Made by a program: the position numbers and the translations under genes. The notes under the pieces were generated by a model. It had not been told where the DNA came from, made no database searches, and was given only the letters and a program-made list of their open reading frames with translations. A DNA stretch of 64,000 bases from Rhytidiadelphus loreus (Eukaryota > Streptophyta > Bryopsida > Hypnales > Hylocomiaceae): NCBI GenBank assembly GCA_947034895.1, contig OX344765.1, positions 34,911,001-34,975,000 on the forward strand, in the 5' to 3' direction. Positions 48,646 to 61,019 of this stretch are shown here, piece by piece. The stretch's first letter is position 1, and the number at the start of each line of letters is the position of its first letter.

Positions 48646-48851
48646 AACTCGCGTTTTAGTTGGCATTTTGTAATTTTTTCAGACGGATTTTAGGTGACGT
48701 TGGGAAAAACAACTTGTATTTTTTCACGTTCAATATAACATCTGGATGTCAACTTGGACGTAAAAAAACACAAGTTTTTTTTCCCGACGTCACCTAAAAT
48801 CTATTTGAAAAAATTACAAAATGCCAACTAAAACGCAGGTTTCTTATAGTG
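48646..48851. mobile_element. 206-bp palindromic CACTA-type MITE
   Basis: The two halves are near-perfect reverse complements for roughly 65-70 bp: TACTATAAGAAACTCGCGTT at the left and AACGCAGGTTTCTTATAGTG at the right. The 3-bp duplication GTC flanks it (48643-48645, 48852-48854). The terminal C of the left end has mutated to T. The RNA would form a long hairpin. Confidence 0.82.
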
Positions 48852-49560
48852 GTCGCAAATGGATTTGGTTACAATCTGTTAGTGAGTTTGCATAATCAAA
48901 ATGATAATGTTATAGTGATTAATTTGAAATTTGGACTTCTTTGGTTGGATGCCTAGATGAAGGCTCTCTGTTATACTACAAACGTGTCCTCCATTGCATA
49001 ATATACTATTGTTATACTTTTTGACTTTAATTAGCTGCCACATAGATTTGGACAATGCTGACTATAGCATTGATTATTGATTTCGTCTAGTGTGATAATA
49101 TATATGTGCTTTCCTTTTCTTGATGGTAATTATCCGGGTAATTATCTCGATTGATTATTTCGGGCATGTAAGCTAACAAGTCCATAAATGGCACTTGTCC
49201 TAAAATGCAGTTGTTGTTGACATTTTCACTAAGCATTCTTACTCATTTTTCATTGCCATCAAGAATGTATGAACCGTGTACATTTTAGGTGGTGCACCAA
49301 TTTGGAATCTGTGCCATTTGAATTTTGAAATCACATTACTTATTCCCCCAGGCCTCCAATTATCTCAAAAGAATTGGATAGATGTATATCGCAGACAACT
49401 TTTAGGGAATATTTACTAGATGGGATTTTATGATGTTCCAAGTTACTAATTTGGTCGTCGTGACTATTGATGGTGCTGGAGTTCCAATTATATTTCCAGT
49501 GCATGATGATGGCGTGGGCGCGTGGCTATTGTTTTGGCTTCTTAATTAAGTCTCAGGTTT
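48852..49560. other. Intergenic, nothing recognised
   Basis: No coding or repeat features seen. It could hold the promoter of the transposase-like gene that follows. Confidence 0.4.
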
Positions 49561-49563
49561 CAA

Positions 49564-52505
49564 TTGAGGGAGGACTCGATCTACGTTGACGAAGAAATTT
49601 ATGAACCGGACTCGGGGATCCTTGTTCATACTATAGGTCAACTTTCTACTTTGCAAGATGGCACTAGTGTGTGGCATCTGAAGTATAGAGCTTACGGAGT
49701 TGATACTCTCTTGGTTTCGACTGATAAAGTAAGTGGTACACCACGTTAGTCGTCTACGTATGTCGTTTTATCAGACACCTCCCTTGATTCCTGTGAAGGT
49801 AGAAATCCTAGAGGACTATGTAACCATTCTTAATTTGGACTCTGACCGAAATTTGCCTGAGCATAGGTTGAATTCAGAGACGCCATCCTCGATGTCTACT
49901 TTGCCTAGCCTTAGTTGCCTTCTAGCATCTATGGCGGAGAGTTCTGCTGCAAGTGGTACATCAGTAATCCATTGTTTGCGTCAATTCCGGGCACAAAAGG
50001 GATGTCGGAATATACTATCAAAAATTGATTACAAGTCGATTTGCATTAAGAGGGTACAGACTATGGACGTTGCCTCCGAGCTTCAACGGAAATATTATCT
50101 TTGAATTGCCTCCTATAGAGACTAGCCGCCCTCCATCTCATGCTCATCAGATGGTAGGCATGGATAAGCGGTACAATGGCCACGTTTGGACCAAAACAAT
50201 GACAACAAATATTAGTAATTGTATGGGCTTGACATTTCACACATCTATTTGTATGGGGCATCTTAGATGCATGAATGCGAGTTGTGAATTCCTGAGTCAC
50301 AGTAATCAAATTGATGTTGTGAATGAGTTGGAATGGGAAGGTATGTCTCCCTTTGCAGTCAATGTTGGAGACCTGCATCCAGCGGGGTCAACTCTTGTTT
50401 GCAGAATATGCAAACAGCCTCCTTCGTATATTGTGAAGTGTGCTGTGAAAGCCTACTATGTCCTTGGAAATCTAGGAATGACTTGGGCGTTTGTACACCT
50501 TGGAGTTCACAAACACCTAGTTAAGGATGGTGAACTCCGAAACTTGCAGGATAGAACTAGAATCCTAATTGGTGAACAGATGGAGAGAACCTCAACCGCA
50601 ACAAATTCTTCTATTATGCTTGAGGTTACAAAAGAATTACTGGGCGAACTGCTTTTCAGCCAAGATAGGGTGCATCCAAAGCACCTTGACTTCGTTGACC
50701 TTGTCTCTGTCCTAGACAAATGCAAGTACTTTAGCTCTCCGAGTATCTATAACGAGGTTACATTGTTCAAATGTCTGAGGAGATTCGGTGTCATTGATAG
50801 CATTACAAAGTTGAGGGGTTCCAACACTTGGGATTTCATTCAGGAGAGCAAATTTCCAGGTCAGGGAACAAAGTCAGATAAAGTTTTTCTTTTCAAAATG
50901 TTTGAAGTGGGTCCTAGAAGTGGAGTGGACTTAGTGAAGCATATGTAAGACGATGGCGATCTTCGAGACTAATGGATGATGTTCGATCACGTGAAAAGGG
51001 TAAAATGATGGACCACAATGGCATGCCATGTGTATGATTTTATATACCGTTGCGTTATGACAATCGCAATTTGTGACATGAAATCCAAGGACACTTTAGC
51101 CCAGATTTTGTTTTGGAGGAATTTGAACTCGATTCTAGAAAGACACGCGGTAAAAAACACCCAGTTCAAGGGATTTATGGTTGATAGTGCGCAAGCGAAT
51201 TGGAATGCTGTGAAGACCATCTACAGATCGGGAGATAGTAGTGAGGCAATGGAAAACCATAAAAATACTTGCCTCTTTCATTGGACACAATTGATGGAAA
51301 AGCATACGAAGGCTGACATCCGTAGAGACTTACAAGATTAGCATCAATGGCTATGCAAGCAATACAAGAATGTCACTTCTCCGAATGAATCTGAATCGAG
51401 GTACCTTGCCATTAGAGCATGGTGGTTGTCATTAGGTGCCACTTGCAAAGAAGGAAAGTGTCGATTAGACCTATGGCTAGCATTTTGGCATTTTTATTAT
51501 CGCCAATGGGGTGGCTTTTTGAAACTCGTAAGTTCTCAATTTGTATCATTGTCATTTGAAATATTTCTAAAATCTAGGCCGGTTTAAAACTTGTTCATCT
51601 TAAACTACCCAATATATTATTTCTTTTCTACTTATAGAAATTTTATGGTTTTATTTATTGTCAATGTGCTTCGATTGATTGGTAATGAGCAATGTATGCA
51701 TGCATTGGTGCTTTAGGAAAGCACAACCAGTACCGAATGGGCCTTAGGCTAGAAACTCATTATGGACTTCTGGGACTTCATGTTCTGACAATGTCTTGGA
51801 AGTGGTGACCACTAAAGAAGTTATGCATCCCAATTTCAGTCCGTCACTGGTTGTTTGTCATTGTTAATGCTTTAAGGATGATTTCTGTTCCAACATCTTA
51901 TGTCAATATATGATATTGATTATTCAGGATATAATGAAATCGAGCTCGCGGAGATGTCGTCTTACAACCTTACAGAGACAATACACAATAAGTGGCTTTA
52001 GTAATCCAGAAATCAAGGGAACGATTTGTACATAGCCAATGTAGATAATTTTGTTCGAGCTTTCATGTAGATGGTGAGGTATTATCAATATCTAAAGGAA
52101 AATCAAGCTGGAATAGGTCTAGGGAAGGAAGAACTAATGCTCCGTATTGTACAAAAGTCAACAGAACGAATTAGGAATCCAAAGGCCTTGGCGGAAGCTA
52201 TTTCAAGCATTCTTGAAGTTGAGGAGTTCGTGAATAGAGAACCTCAAGTTGAGGGTGAGGAAGTCTTTGGGTCTCACAAGCGCAAGGCAGAAATGTCATT
52301 GGAATGCGAGCAGGATTCTCATAGGCCAGATAAAGTGAATTTTTTGCATCCCCACATTCAAACTAGATCCTCAAGAGCATCAACAAGTGCAACACCTCTG
52401 AATCCCATTAGGGAAGATGACTCTCTAAGTGTCGATGTGAAAATGCAACATGTCATGGCAAATGATCACAATTTGGAACCTCAATGTACTCACCGGTCTA
52501 CTTGA
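49564..52505 (+). pseudogene. DDE/MULE-like transposase gene remnant
   Basis: Segments in order: 49564-49730 (DSGILVHTIGQLSTLQDGTSVWHLKYRAYGVDTL), 50080-50945 (possible zinc-binding pair CMGHLRCMNASC and CRICKQPP, then GVIDSITKLRGSNTWDF), 50990-51530 (ACHVYDFIYRCVMTIAICDMKSKDT, GFMVDSAQANWNAV, CLFHWTQLMEKHT, DLWLAFWHFYYRQWGGFLKL before donor CTC|GTAAGT), and 52071-52505 (YLKENQAGIGLGKEELMLRIV). The core resembles the RNase-H-fold core of MULE-type transposases, with candidate acidic residues in ICDMKSKDT and MVDSAQAN. Stops at 50946-50948, about 50974 and 51339 (TAA, TAA, TAG) interrupt the same frame, so it is inactive. Exact family uncertain; it could be a domesticated gene family. Confidence 0.5.
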
Positions 52506-52796
52506 TCACGTCTGGATTGACGAATTGCAACGTCTAGCCCAAAATCACGTCCAAAACGTAGACATCCAGACGTGAGTACGTTCGGACTCAGCGGACTCTA
52601 CGTCCGCATCGAACGATGGCGTTGAAAAATTATACCGAGCCCCGGTACAGAGATTTCAGACAGCCCGTCGGAAAGCAACGTCCAAATTCGGATGGCCTTT
52701 AGGAAAGCAGCATCTGAATTCGGACGGTCCGTCGAAAAGCAGCGTCGGAATTCAGACAGTGCATTCGAAAGCAGACTCCGAATTTGGACTCTTAGT

Positions 52797-54085
52797 TTTT
52801 TTCACATTTCCTAACATGCCCTCAGAAACTTGTCCATAACTTTTTGGTGGAAGGTCCAAATTTGAAACGAATTGTTGGAGATGAAACCTTGCTTGATTTC
52901 CAAACTTTTTCTAGTTCAAAGTTTTTCCAAAAAATGTATTCTACTATACAAAAATGAGGTCTGAACATCTGCTTTTCTTACATTATATTTTGGACGGCTA
53001 GTCTGAATTTGGAAGGGGGGAAGGCTGGTTGCCTGCTTCCACTTGGACACTTCGGACGGCAAACTTCCAACGGCCACTTCCGACGGCGCATTTCCGACAG
53101 CCACTTCTGATGGTCTACTTCGGACACCTAGATTTTTTTACATTTTCTAGCCCCCCCTCAGGTACTTGTCCATAACTTCTTGGTGGAAGGTCCAAACGTG
53201 AAACGGATTGTTGGAGATGAAACCTTGCTTGATTTTCAAACTTTCCAAGTTCAAAGTTTTTCAAAAAAATATATTCTACTATGCGGAAATGAGGTCTAAA
53301 CATCTGCTTTTCTTACATTATATTTCAGATGGCTAGTCCAAATTTGGAAGGGGGGAAGGCTGGTTGTCTGGTTCCACTTGGCCACTTCCGACGGCAAACT
53401 TCGGACGGCCACTTCCGACGGCCTACTTTGGACTCCTAGATTTTTTCACAGTTTTTAACACCCCCTCAGAAACTTGTCCATAACTTTTTGGCGGAAGGTC
53501 CAAACTTGAAACAGATTGTTGGAGATGAAACCTTGCTTGATTTCCAACCTTTTTCTAGTTCAAAGTTTTTCAAAAAAATGTATTCTACTATGTAGAAATG
53601 AAGTCTGCACATCTGCTTTTCTTACATTATATTTCGGATGGCTAGTCCAAATTTGGAAGGGGGAAGGCCGGAAGGCTGGTTGCCTGCTTCCACTTGGACA
53701 CTTCTGACGGCCTACTTTGGATGCCTAGTTTTTTCACAATTCCAAACACATCCTCATAAATTTGTCCATAACTCTTAGGTGGGAGGTCCAAACTTAAAAT
53801 GGATTTTTGGAGATTAAACCTTGCTTGATTTCCAAAAAAATTCTTGTTCAAAGGTTTTCAAAAAAAGGTATTCTACTATGTGGAAATCATGACTTTTAGG
53901 TAGAAGGTCCAAACTTCAATTGGATTATTTTTCGGAAATGAAACCTTGCTTGATTTCCAAACTTTTTCTAGTTCAAAGTATTTCAGAAAAGGTATTCTAC
54001 TATGCTGAAATGAAGTCTAAAAATTTGCTTTTCTTACATTATATTTTGGACGGTTCGTCTGAATTCGGAAGGCTGGTCCCATTTA
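52797..54085 (+). repeat. Tandem array of about 300-bp units (direct arm)
   Basis: Four units, plus one partial near 53890, each with ACTTGTCCATAACTTTTTGG, GGAGATGAAACCTTGCTTGA and CTTTTCTTACATTATATTT blocks followed by GG(A/T)CGGC-rich minisatellite such as CGGCCACTTCCGACGGC. Anchor spacing is 334, 309 and 288 bp. Non-coding. Confidence 0.8.
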
Positions 54086-54109
54086 GAGTTTTTTTTTCTT
54101 TCAATTCAA

Positions 54110-55740
54110 TCGATATTGTAATCTCTAAGGTTTAGATTACGTAATTTGCTATAAAATCATTTGTACATGCATTATTTCTTATTGTTACTACAATTTTGTG
54201 GCTATAAGTTTGTAGCATACATTTATAATTCTATTTAAACTAATTTGTGGGGACTTATTAATTGATATTGATAGTAGTATTGAAATTTGTTTGGGAAGTC
54301 TTAGAAAAATTATTTTTGGAGATGAAACCTACTTGTAATCATTAATCCCTCAAGTACAAAGCGGACACAATGAGTCCTCTTCAAATTTTCAATGGAAAAT
54401 TCTCGATAGGGTGAAACAAATCTCAATATTTTACAAACTAGGATCTATAGAATTGAAATTTTACATACTTGTTGCATTATTTGATTTTGAAAATTTGAAT
54501 GTGAGAAATATTTAAAAAAATTATTTAGAAAATGTGGTCTATAAGAAAAAAGGAGCAAATACAATGTTTTTCCAATGAAAGAAATAGTAGAAATAGAAAA
54601 AAAAATTTAACAATCCTAGTCTTTACTTTACACAAATAAATTATTTTGTTTGAAGAATTTTTTTAAAATTTTTATTTTTAGCAATTTTAAAAATAATAGG
54701 TTCAATCTAGTGTGATGAAGAACACAAAATATATAAATATGAATCCAAATATTTTAAAGATGTCCCAAACAATATACAAATAATACAAGTTATTAAATCA
54801 CAATTGAAACATTACATGTTTCACATTTACAACAAGATGAATTGAAAATATCATTTTTGATGTAGAAATACGTTACAAACGTATATAAATAAGGTCCATA
54901 AGACCATAATTGTGATACATGAGGGGTCATCATATTTAAAAGTCAATCATATTTTTCACTACATAAGCACCAATATTTTTGTATGGGATATATTGTTGAC
55001 AATTTACATTTTAAGATGTAAATATAAGTATAAGGGTGTAGGAAAATATCAAAATAACTTCCATTACAATTTTCTTGTATAAATGCAATATTTAATCTTG
55101 AACTAAATTAAACTACATTAAATTACATTAAATTGCTTAAAGCATTTTTTGTAACATCCTCTAATACAATAACAAAATAATACAATTGCTTCTATTATGT
55201 ATATTTTGTTGTTTCAAACTATTAATGCATTTTATAACAAAACTTAAAGAACACTTTAAGTTATAATTGTATGTTCCACATTTGTAAAGTGGCACATCAT
55301 AATTGATGTAGACAAACTAAAAATACATTGAAAACATATATAAATAAATCTATGAGGTCTATATAAGAACATATGTTGTACATCATGATAATCACATCTT
55401 AAAGAAATAAAGAAATAAAAAATATTCCACACATTACACCAATGTTTTTGGAAACTAATGTAAAATTGAAAGTTTAGGGTTTAGGGTTTAGCATTTAGAA
55501 TGCATATTTAAATGTGAGAAAGAATAACTTGAATTACCTTTTCTTTAAATACATTCTTACTACATAGGATGCTTATAGCATTAAATAGCAATCTTAGAAA
55601 GCAAATCTACACTTCTTACAATACATTGTTTTTGTACAAGTGGACAACTCTGCAAGCAAGTTAGGAGTCAGCTGTCAAATAAGCCAGTAGGCAACTGTCA
55701 AACAACTAGACAAGCAGTCAACAATTACACAGGACGGACA
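54110..55740. other. AT-rich spacer between inverted repeat arms
   Basis: Very AT-rich DNA without reading frames of note. Contains TTTAGGGTTTAGGG at about 55473, too short to be telomeric. It separates the direct and inverted arrays. Confidence 0.6.
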
Positions 55741-55749
55741 ACTGTTTAA

Positions 55750-56560
55750 AAATAAGAAAAAAATGGACGTCCAAAATTGGCCGTCCAGTTTTCCATCTGA
55801 AGTGGGCCGTCGGAAGTGGCCAACAAAGACCAGCTGTCCAAATTTGGACTAGCCATCCAAAATAAAATGTAAGAAAAGCTAATGTTCAAACCTCATTTTC
55901 GCATAGTAGATTATTTTTTTTGAAAAACTTTGAACTAGAAAAAGTTTGGAAATCAAGCAAGGTTTCATCTCCAATAGTCCGTTTCAAATTTGGACCTTCC
56001 ACCAAGAAGTTATGGACAAGTTTCTGAGGGGGTGTTAGAAAATGTGAAAAAATCTAGGAGTCCGAAGAAGGCCGTTGGAAGTGTCCGTCGGAAGTGGCCA
56101 AGTAGAACCAAGCAACCAGCCTTCCCCCCTTCCAAATTTGGACTAGCCGTCCGAAATATAATGTAAGAAAAGTCAATGTTCAGACCTCATTTTTCGCATA
56201 GTAGAATACATTTTTTGAAAAAACTTTGAACTAGAACAAGTTTGGAAATCAAGCAAGGTTTCATCTCCAACAATTCATTTCAAGTTTGGACCTTCCACTA
56301 AGAAGTTATAGACAAGTTTCTGAGGGGGTGTTAGGAAATGTGAAAAAGTCTAGGCGTCTAAAGTAGGCCGTCGGAAGTGGCCGTTAGAAGTGGCTGTTGG
56401 AAGTGGCTGTTGGAAGTGGCCGTTGGAAGTGGGCCGTCAGAAGTGTCCAAGTAGAACCAGGCAACTAGCCTTCTCCCCTTCCAAATTCGGACTAGCCGTC
56501 CGAAATATAATGTAAGAAAAGCCATCCAAAGTAAGCCATCCGAAGTTTTCCGTCTGAAGT
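55750..56560 (-). repeat. Same 300-bp units in inverted orientation
   Basis: Two full units and part of a third, reverse-complementary to 52797-54085, with anchors TTGGACCTTCCACCAAGAAG at 55994 and a variant at 56288. Includes a minisatellite of AAGTGGC(C/T)GTTGG units at 56370-56445. Confidence 0.8.
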
Positions 56561-56654
56561 GTCTATGGTCAATTGGTCATATTCTTAATAATATAAAATT
56601 AATCAAGCATATTAAGGTTCTAACAATACAATTGCAAGCAAATCTCACGTTTAA

Positions 56655-57613
56655 CTCCTAAACGTCCAAACAATGTTTTTTGGCAACATTACAATTTTGG
56701 GTAGCTCATTACAAACGAAATTTTTATTTTTTCTCTTTGGAAATTTCACACAATGTGTGCCAAGGAGTAGCTTTAAGGCCCAACAATTTTCATAACTTTT
56801 GACTACATGGTTTTAAAGTTATTGCATAATATGTAATTTTCAGTGTTTGGCGGGCGACGCGAGCAGAAAAAAAATTCTTTGAAGATCACTTTAAAAGAAA
56901 TAAAAATTTGAAATTGGTTCTCTAGATTTTTATATATGTAGTAAGCTTTGAATCATTTTCTACTGCTTTGAATCATTCCATTTTGATTAATGAGATGAAA
57001 GTTATGAGGAATTTTAGTTTAGATTAGTTTGTGGTTAGATATGGAATCTCTACTCTAAAATAAACTTTGAAGTCTTTTATTTAACTCAATTTAAAATATT
57101 TTTGAAAAAAAAACCAAACATTAGGTGTATATTGTTTATTAAAACATTACAAACATTGGGATTGGCATTTTTCAATTCTATAAATAAATTGGTAACAATT
57201 TAGAATTTTTAATCATTTTCTACTGCTTCCTACTTATTATTCTTTCCTATACATTGTACAATTCCAAATGATCTAAAAATTTTCAAGCATGTAGCCAACT
57301 TGACTTGCGGAATGAATCCAAAGACTAACCACCATTTTGGATATTTTTTATACAAATGTAACCTTACGAAGTGCAGCTATCCATATGTTTTACAGGGCCA
57401 AAAAAATGGTTTTGTCACTTCAAACGTTAATATCTTGCAATCTACATGATGGAAAATTCTAAAAAAAAATTTACAACTTTTCAAACTATTTTACTATAAG
57501 GTCCTACGGTTTTATATGTCTAAAAATGTTTTTCATCTAAAATTTGGTGCTTGTAAATGCAAGGGCACTTTTGGAGCACTTTTGGTGAAAATATGGTCTC
57601 TAATGTTTAGTAG
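56655..57613 (+). mobile_element. Diverged piggyBac-like element, copy 4
   Basis: The left flank TTAA (56651-56654) is followed by CTCCTAAACGTCC. The right end ATGTTTAGTAG is followed by TGAA, one base from TTAA. Internal landmarks match copies 1-3: ATATCTTGCAATCTACATG, TTTACAACTTTTCAAACTAT and GGTCCTACGGTTTTATATG. Older than the others. Confidence 0.55.
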
Positions 57614-57702
57614 TGAACTAAATAATGACCAACTTGATCTTTTTGTGTGAAGATAAGGGATATAAGAGTGTTGAAGATTACAATGAAAAGTTAAAGTAAT
57701 AT

Positions 57703-57830
57703 CTAGCACCTAATCTTTTGGAGAAGTCCCACAGTTGGAGTCTTTGTTCAAATCAGAAGTATAATATACCATTGAAAAGCTCTCAACAATACCTTTCCAA
57801 TGATATAAGGTAAACCAGCCTATGACAGGC
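57703..57830 (+). repeat. Local duplicate, copy 1
   Basis: TTTGGAGAAG, GTTGGAGTCTTTGTTCAAAT and CCATTGAAAAGCTCTCAACA recur with few changes at 58436-58545. Non-coding. Confidence 0.7.
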
Positions 57831-58435
57831 AGATTGCTTGGTTTGCCTTGTTGACATATTTGAAATTTTGAATTTCTTTTTTCATATAAAGGCAAACATG
57901 AAAAATTGGTAGAACAATTGAAATTTTATTTTTTTGACAAAGTATGAATTTGTTACAGATTTTTGAAGTGAACTAGCCAGATGGCTCAAAACAGTCTGTA
58001 GACTATCCCACAACCATCAAAAACTATACCCATGGTAGTCATCAAACCACCCAATGTAATTACAATATTTCCTAATATGGTTGAAATATTTTCTAACATG
58101 GACATGACATAAAAGAATAAAAAAGTTAGTTCATGTAATGAATTACACTAGAAAGGGACAAGTTCCTAAAACAGTCTCTAACATCTCCATCACCATCATA
58201 CAAAACATTGATTTCAGCCATCTACCTACCTAATGAAGTTTTGCTTACATTAATTAGAAAAAACCTGGCACAGATTGATGGAAAACTGTAATGGGTCATC
58301 TTATAGATGTCTGTATTAGGCACTTGGCCTGTCATAGGCTGATTTACCTTATTATAAGGCACACAAAATGATCAGACAGAGCATCCTATTCCGACGGCCT
58401 GTCTACTCGGATGGGGCGTCCGATCAGATGCCTAG
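57831..58435. other. Intergenic, nothing recognised
   Basis: Only short frames. No element ends were seen. Confidence 0.4.
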
Positions 58436-58545
58436 GTGGACTTCAATCTTTGGAGAAGACCCATAGTTGGGTTTTTTGTTTGAATCGGATGCATTATATA
58501 CCGTTGAAAAGCTCTCAAGAATATCTATCCAATGATATATTATGA
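58436..58545 (+). repeat. Local duplicate, copy 2
   Basis: Copy of 57703-57830. Both are followed by ATATC(C/T)ATCCAATGATATA-like sequence, and CCTGTCATAGGCTG-like sequence also occurs near both, suggesting a duplicated segment with insertions between. The flanking GGACGG/CCGACGG-rich DNA (58380-58860) resembles the minisatellites of the 52.8-56.5 kb arrays. Confidence 0.65.
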
Positions 58546-59825
58546 GGCATAGAAAAGTCGACGGGGGCGTCAGACGACAATGGATGACAGTGCGGACGGG
58601 CCTTTTGGATCCGACACTGCGGACGCACGGGATTGTTAGGCCATTGGATCGGACGGGCCGTTGGAATCGGACACCCTATCTGATCGGACGCTTCAAACAG
58701 ACGGACGTTGGAGATGCATATAATATACCATATTTTGGGACTGTAAATGTCACAGGATGTCTCGGGGGGTGCGGACGCGAACGCGGGATGTCCAGACGAG
58801 AGTCTCGATGTCTGAACGCCTTGTCAACCCTAGATCACGTGTCATGTATCTAGGAGAGTAGGTGTGACGAAACCCAATGGCATATTGCCAAATTACCAAG
58901 AACATCTACAAAGGCATGCCTTGCCAACCAAGCAATTACAAGGAAGAAGTATCTGCCCAAATAGTCTAGAACAACCAACCTACAATAGCACCGACATGTA
59001 CAAGTATGATGGTGAATTACAAAAAGAATTGTAATGATCGTATGCAATTCTTCTTTTGCAACGACGACATCAAACGTTGCATGAAGGGATATCGACGGAA
59101 GTGGGTGTTATCTGTACCACCTGTTCCGTCCATTTGGCCCATTCAAATGGGTACCAAACTATCAAAAGCCAAGATTTTATCGTTTGAGGCAGCCAAATTC
59201 AAGCTTCCACAACAAGTGATTTCAGGGTGAATGCAAGAAACACCGGTACTATTTGGCGTCACAATTGGAATGACGGAGATGCAATTTGCCATATCTTTTG
59301 GGAAATGAAGTCCATGTACTTGAAATTTTTATTGGAGATGGCTAACTTGGAAGTCCTCAGATTCCTTACTTTTGAGAAATTTTGAAAAAAAATCCTTTAA
59401 TTAAATTGTAATTTACCTAATTTGTCACACTTTGCGTTTTAGGGGATTTTAGTACTGTGGAGCATCCAAAAATGATGATGTACGTCTAGGATTGTTGTGG
59501 GCTATTGCCACAATAGAAGGGCATGTGCCCACCAAAGGGCATTCAAAAAAATACAATTCTTTGTCTTCAACACGCATGCAAATAGGGGTCCCTTGCCCAT
59601 AGCACTCCTAACATTTATGATGGTTTCAATTTTTAGTTTTTGGTGAAATGTAATCACTATCAAGTCTCTACAAATGGCCAATTTTTAGTTTTTTTTTATT
59701 CATGATTTTCTAATTATTATTAATTTATACTTAATTTTATCTACTTTTTGTGACAAATTGTCATTTTTTTTAAGTAGTACAATTTCAGTATTATAAAGTA
59801 CTCAAAAGTACTACTGGCTGTTGAT
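58546..59825. other. Intergenic with GC-rich minisatellite start
   Basis: 58546-58830 is rich in CGGACG motifs. The rest has short frames without known motifs, for example one reading MQFFFCNDDIKRCMKGYRRKW near 59040 that might be an old exon. Confidence 0.35.
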
Positions 59826-60430
59826 TTTTTGGATCAACGGTTGAGATTGCTCCGTTTTGCAGTACTAGCAGTACTTGTAGTACTGGGCAGAAAAAACACA
59901 GTTTTGGCAGAACGCTCCCTAAATCGTTCGGTGTTTCTTGCATCCACCCTTCACCGTATAGACTTTTTGGTAGTGAAGCAGGAATCAAATCGGTACATGC
60001 CTATCTTGTTCCACCTAATCCAGATAGGGAAGGTTATCAGATGGAACCCGAAGGCCCCAACCATCAAGCATCAGAACAACTGTGCTTCGTCGTTGACTTT
60101 AAATGCACACATAGAAAGGGTAACCATGGTCCCCCATCCAAAATTTGGTTGCATAATTTCCTTGATATCCGGTGTGTAGCCTCGGACAGAGAAGTACATA
60201 TGCTTATCATTTCGTCATTTCCCGATTGTACTTGCCCTAATTTCAAAGAGATGAAATTGAAGTGCTTGGAGAAGCGTGGAACTTGGGCAAATTGTAAATA
60301 TTTGTACTATGTTTTTATGGTCGTCTGCAATCTACAGTGTACCTCTGATGCCTTTATTCATGCTGCGAGCTTTAGCTTCAACGAAGTGAAGGCAATCCCT
60401 CTCAGTGGGATACTAAGTTATATTGAGTGA
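59826..60430 (+). CDS. Partial coding segment with SWIM-like zinc finger
   Basis: One frame is open for about 200 codons after a TGA and ends with TGA at 60428-60430. It reads ...GSEAGIKSVHAYLVPPNPDREGY...FVVDFKCTHRK...SSFPDCTCPNFKEM...GTWANCKYLYYVF. The CxC...CxY pattern followed by LYYVF resembles the CxCx(n)CxH SWIM finger usually found C-terminal to MULE-type transposase cores, with His replaced by Tyr. It lies downstream and on the same strand as the transposase remnant at 49.6-52.5 kb, so it may be a displaced part of it or of a relative. No start codon or splice acceptor could be fixed. Confidence 0.4.
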
Positions 60431-61019
60431 AGGTAGTTTATTTTTTGTTGAATAGGAATACTCTTTGTGTTTACCATTCTCTTGAATGAAGATGTAGTGA
60501 GACTACAAGGGCTACTACTTGCATATCATTAGCCTTGCTGGACTTCCATGTGAATGTGCCGTCCTTTTAGTTTTTGAGTGAATTAAGAGACTTCTACCTC
60601 TTGTCCATTCCATTTCTGTCCTTGCTTGCTTCCACCAAAGTTGTAGAACCCTACCCTCAAAATAAGTATTTGTCCACACAACAAAAGGGAGTTCTATCAA
60701 TGAATGTGCAAACAACATGGCCTAACCTCTATGCACATCCAAATTTCAAGTGTAATAAGTGTATATGAGTTTTATTGTTATAAGGATGTTTAAATCAACC
60801 TTCCATCCACTATAGGCATAGGACAACCTATTAGCATGGTCAAGGCCTATTAGAAGTTATTATTTCTACAAAATAGCTAATGTTGTTTCTATACTTATTA
60901 TTATGTTGACACTTGCACCCTTCTTGTATACCCTCACCCTACACCCTAAAACTCCCTTTCATATCAGTACATCCCCCTATACTTATACCATAGAATTTTT
61001 CATTTGCCTATCCAAAAGT
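60431..61019. other. Intergenic, nothing recognised
   Basis: No features seen. Confidence 0.4.

Noticed and set aside
55473..55493. TTTAGGGTTTAGGGTTTAG, plant telomere-like
   Set aside because: Only two and a half units, far too short for a telomere or a convincing interstitial telomeric array.
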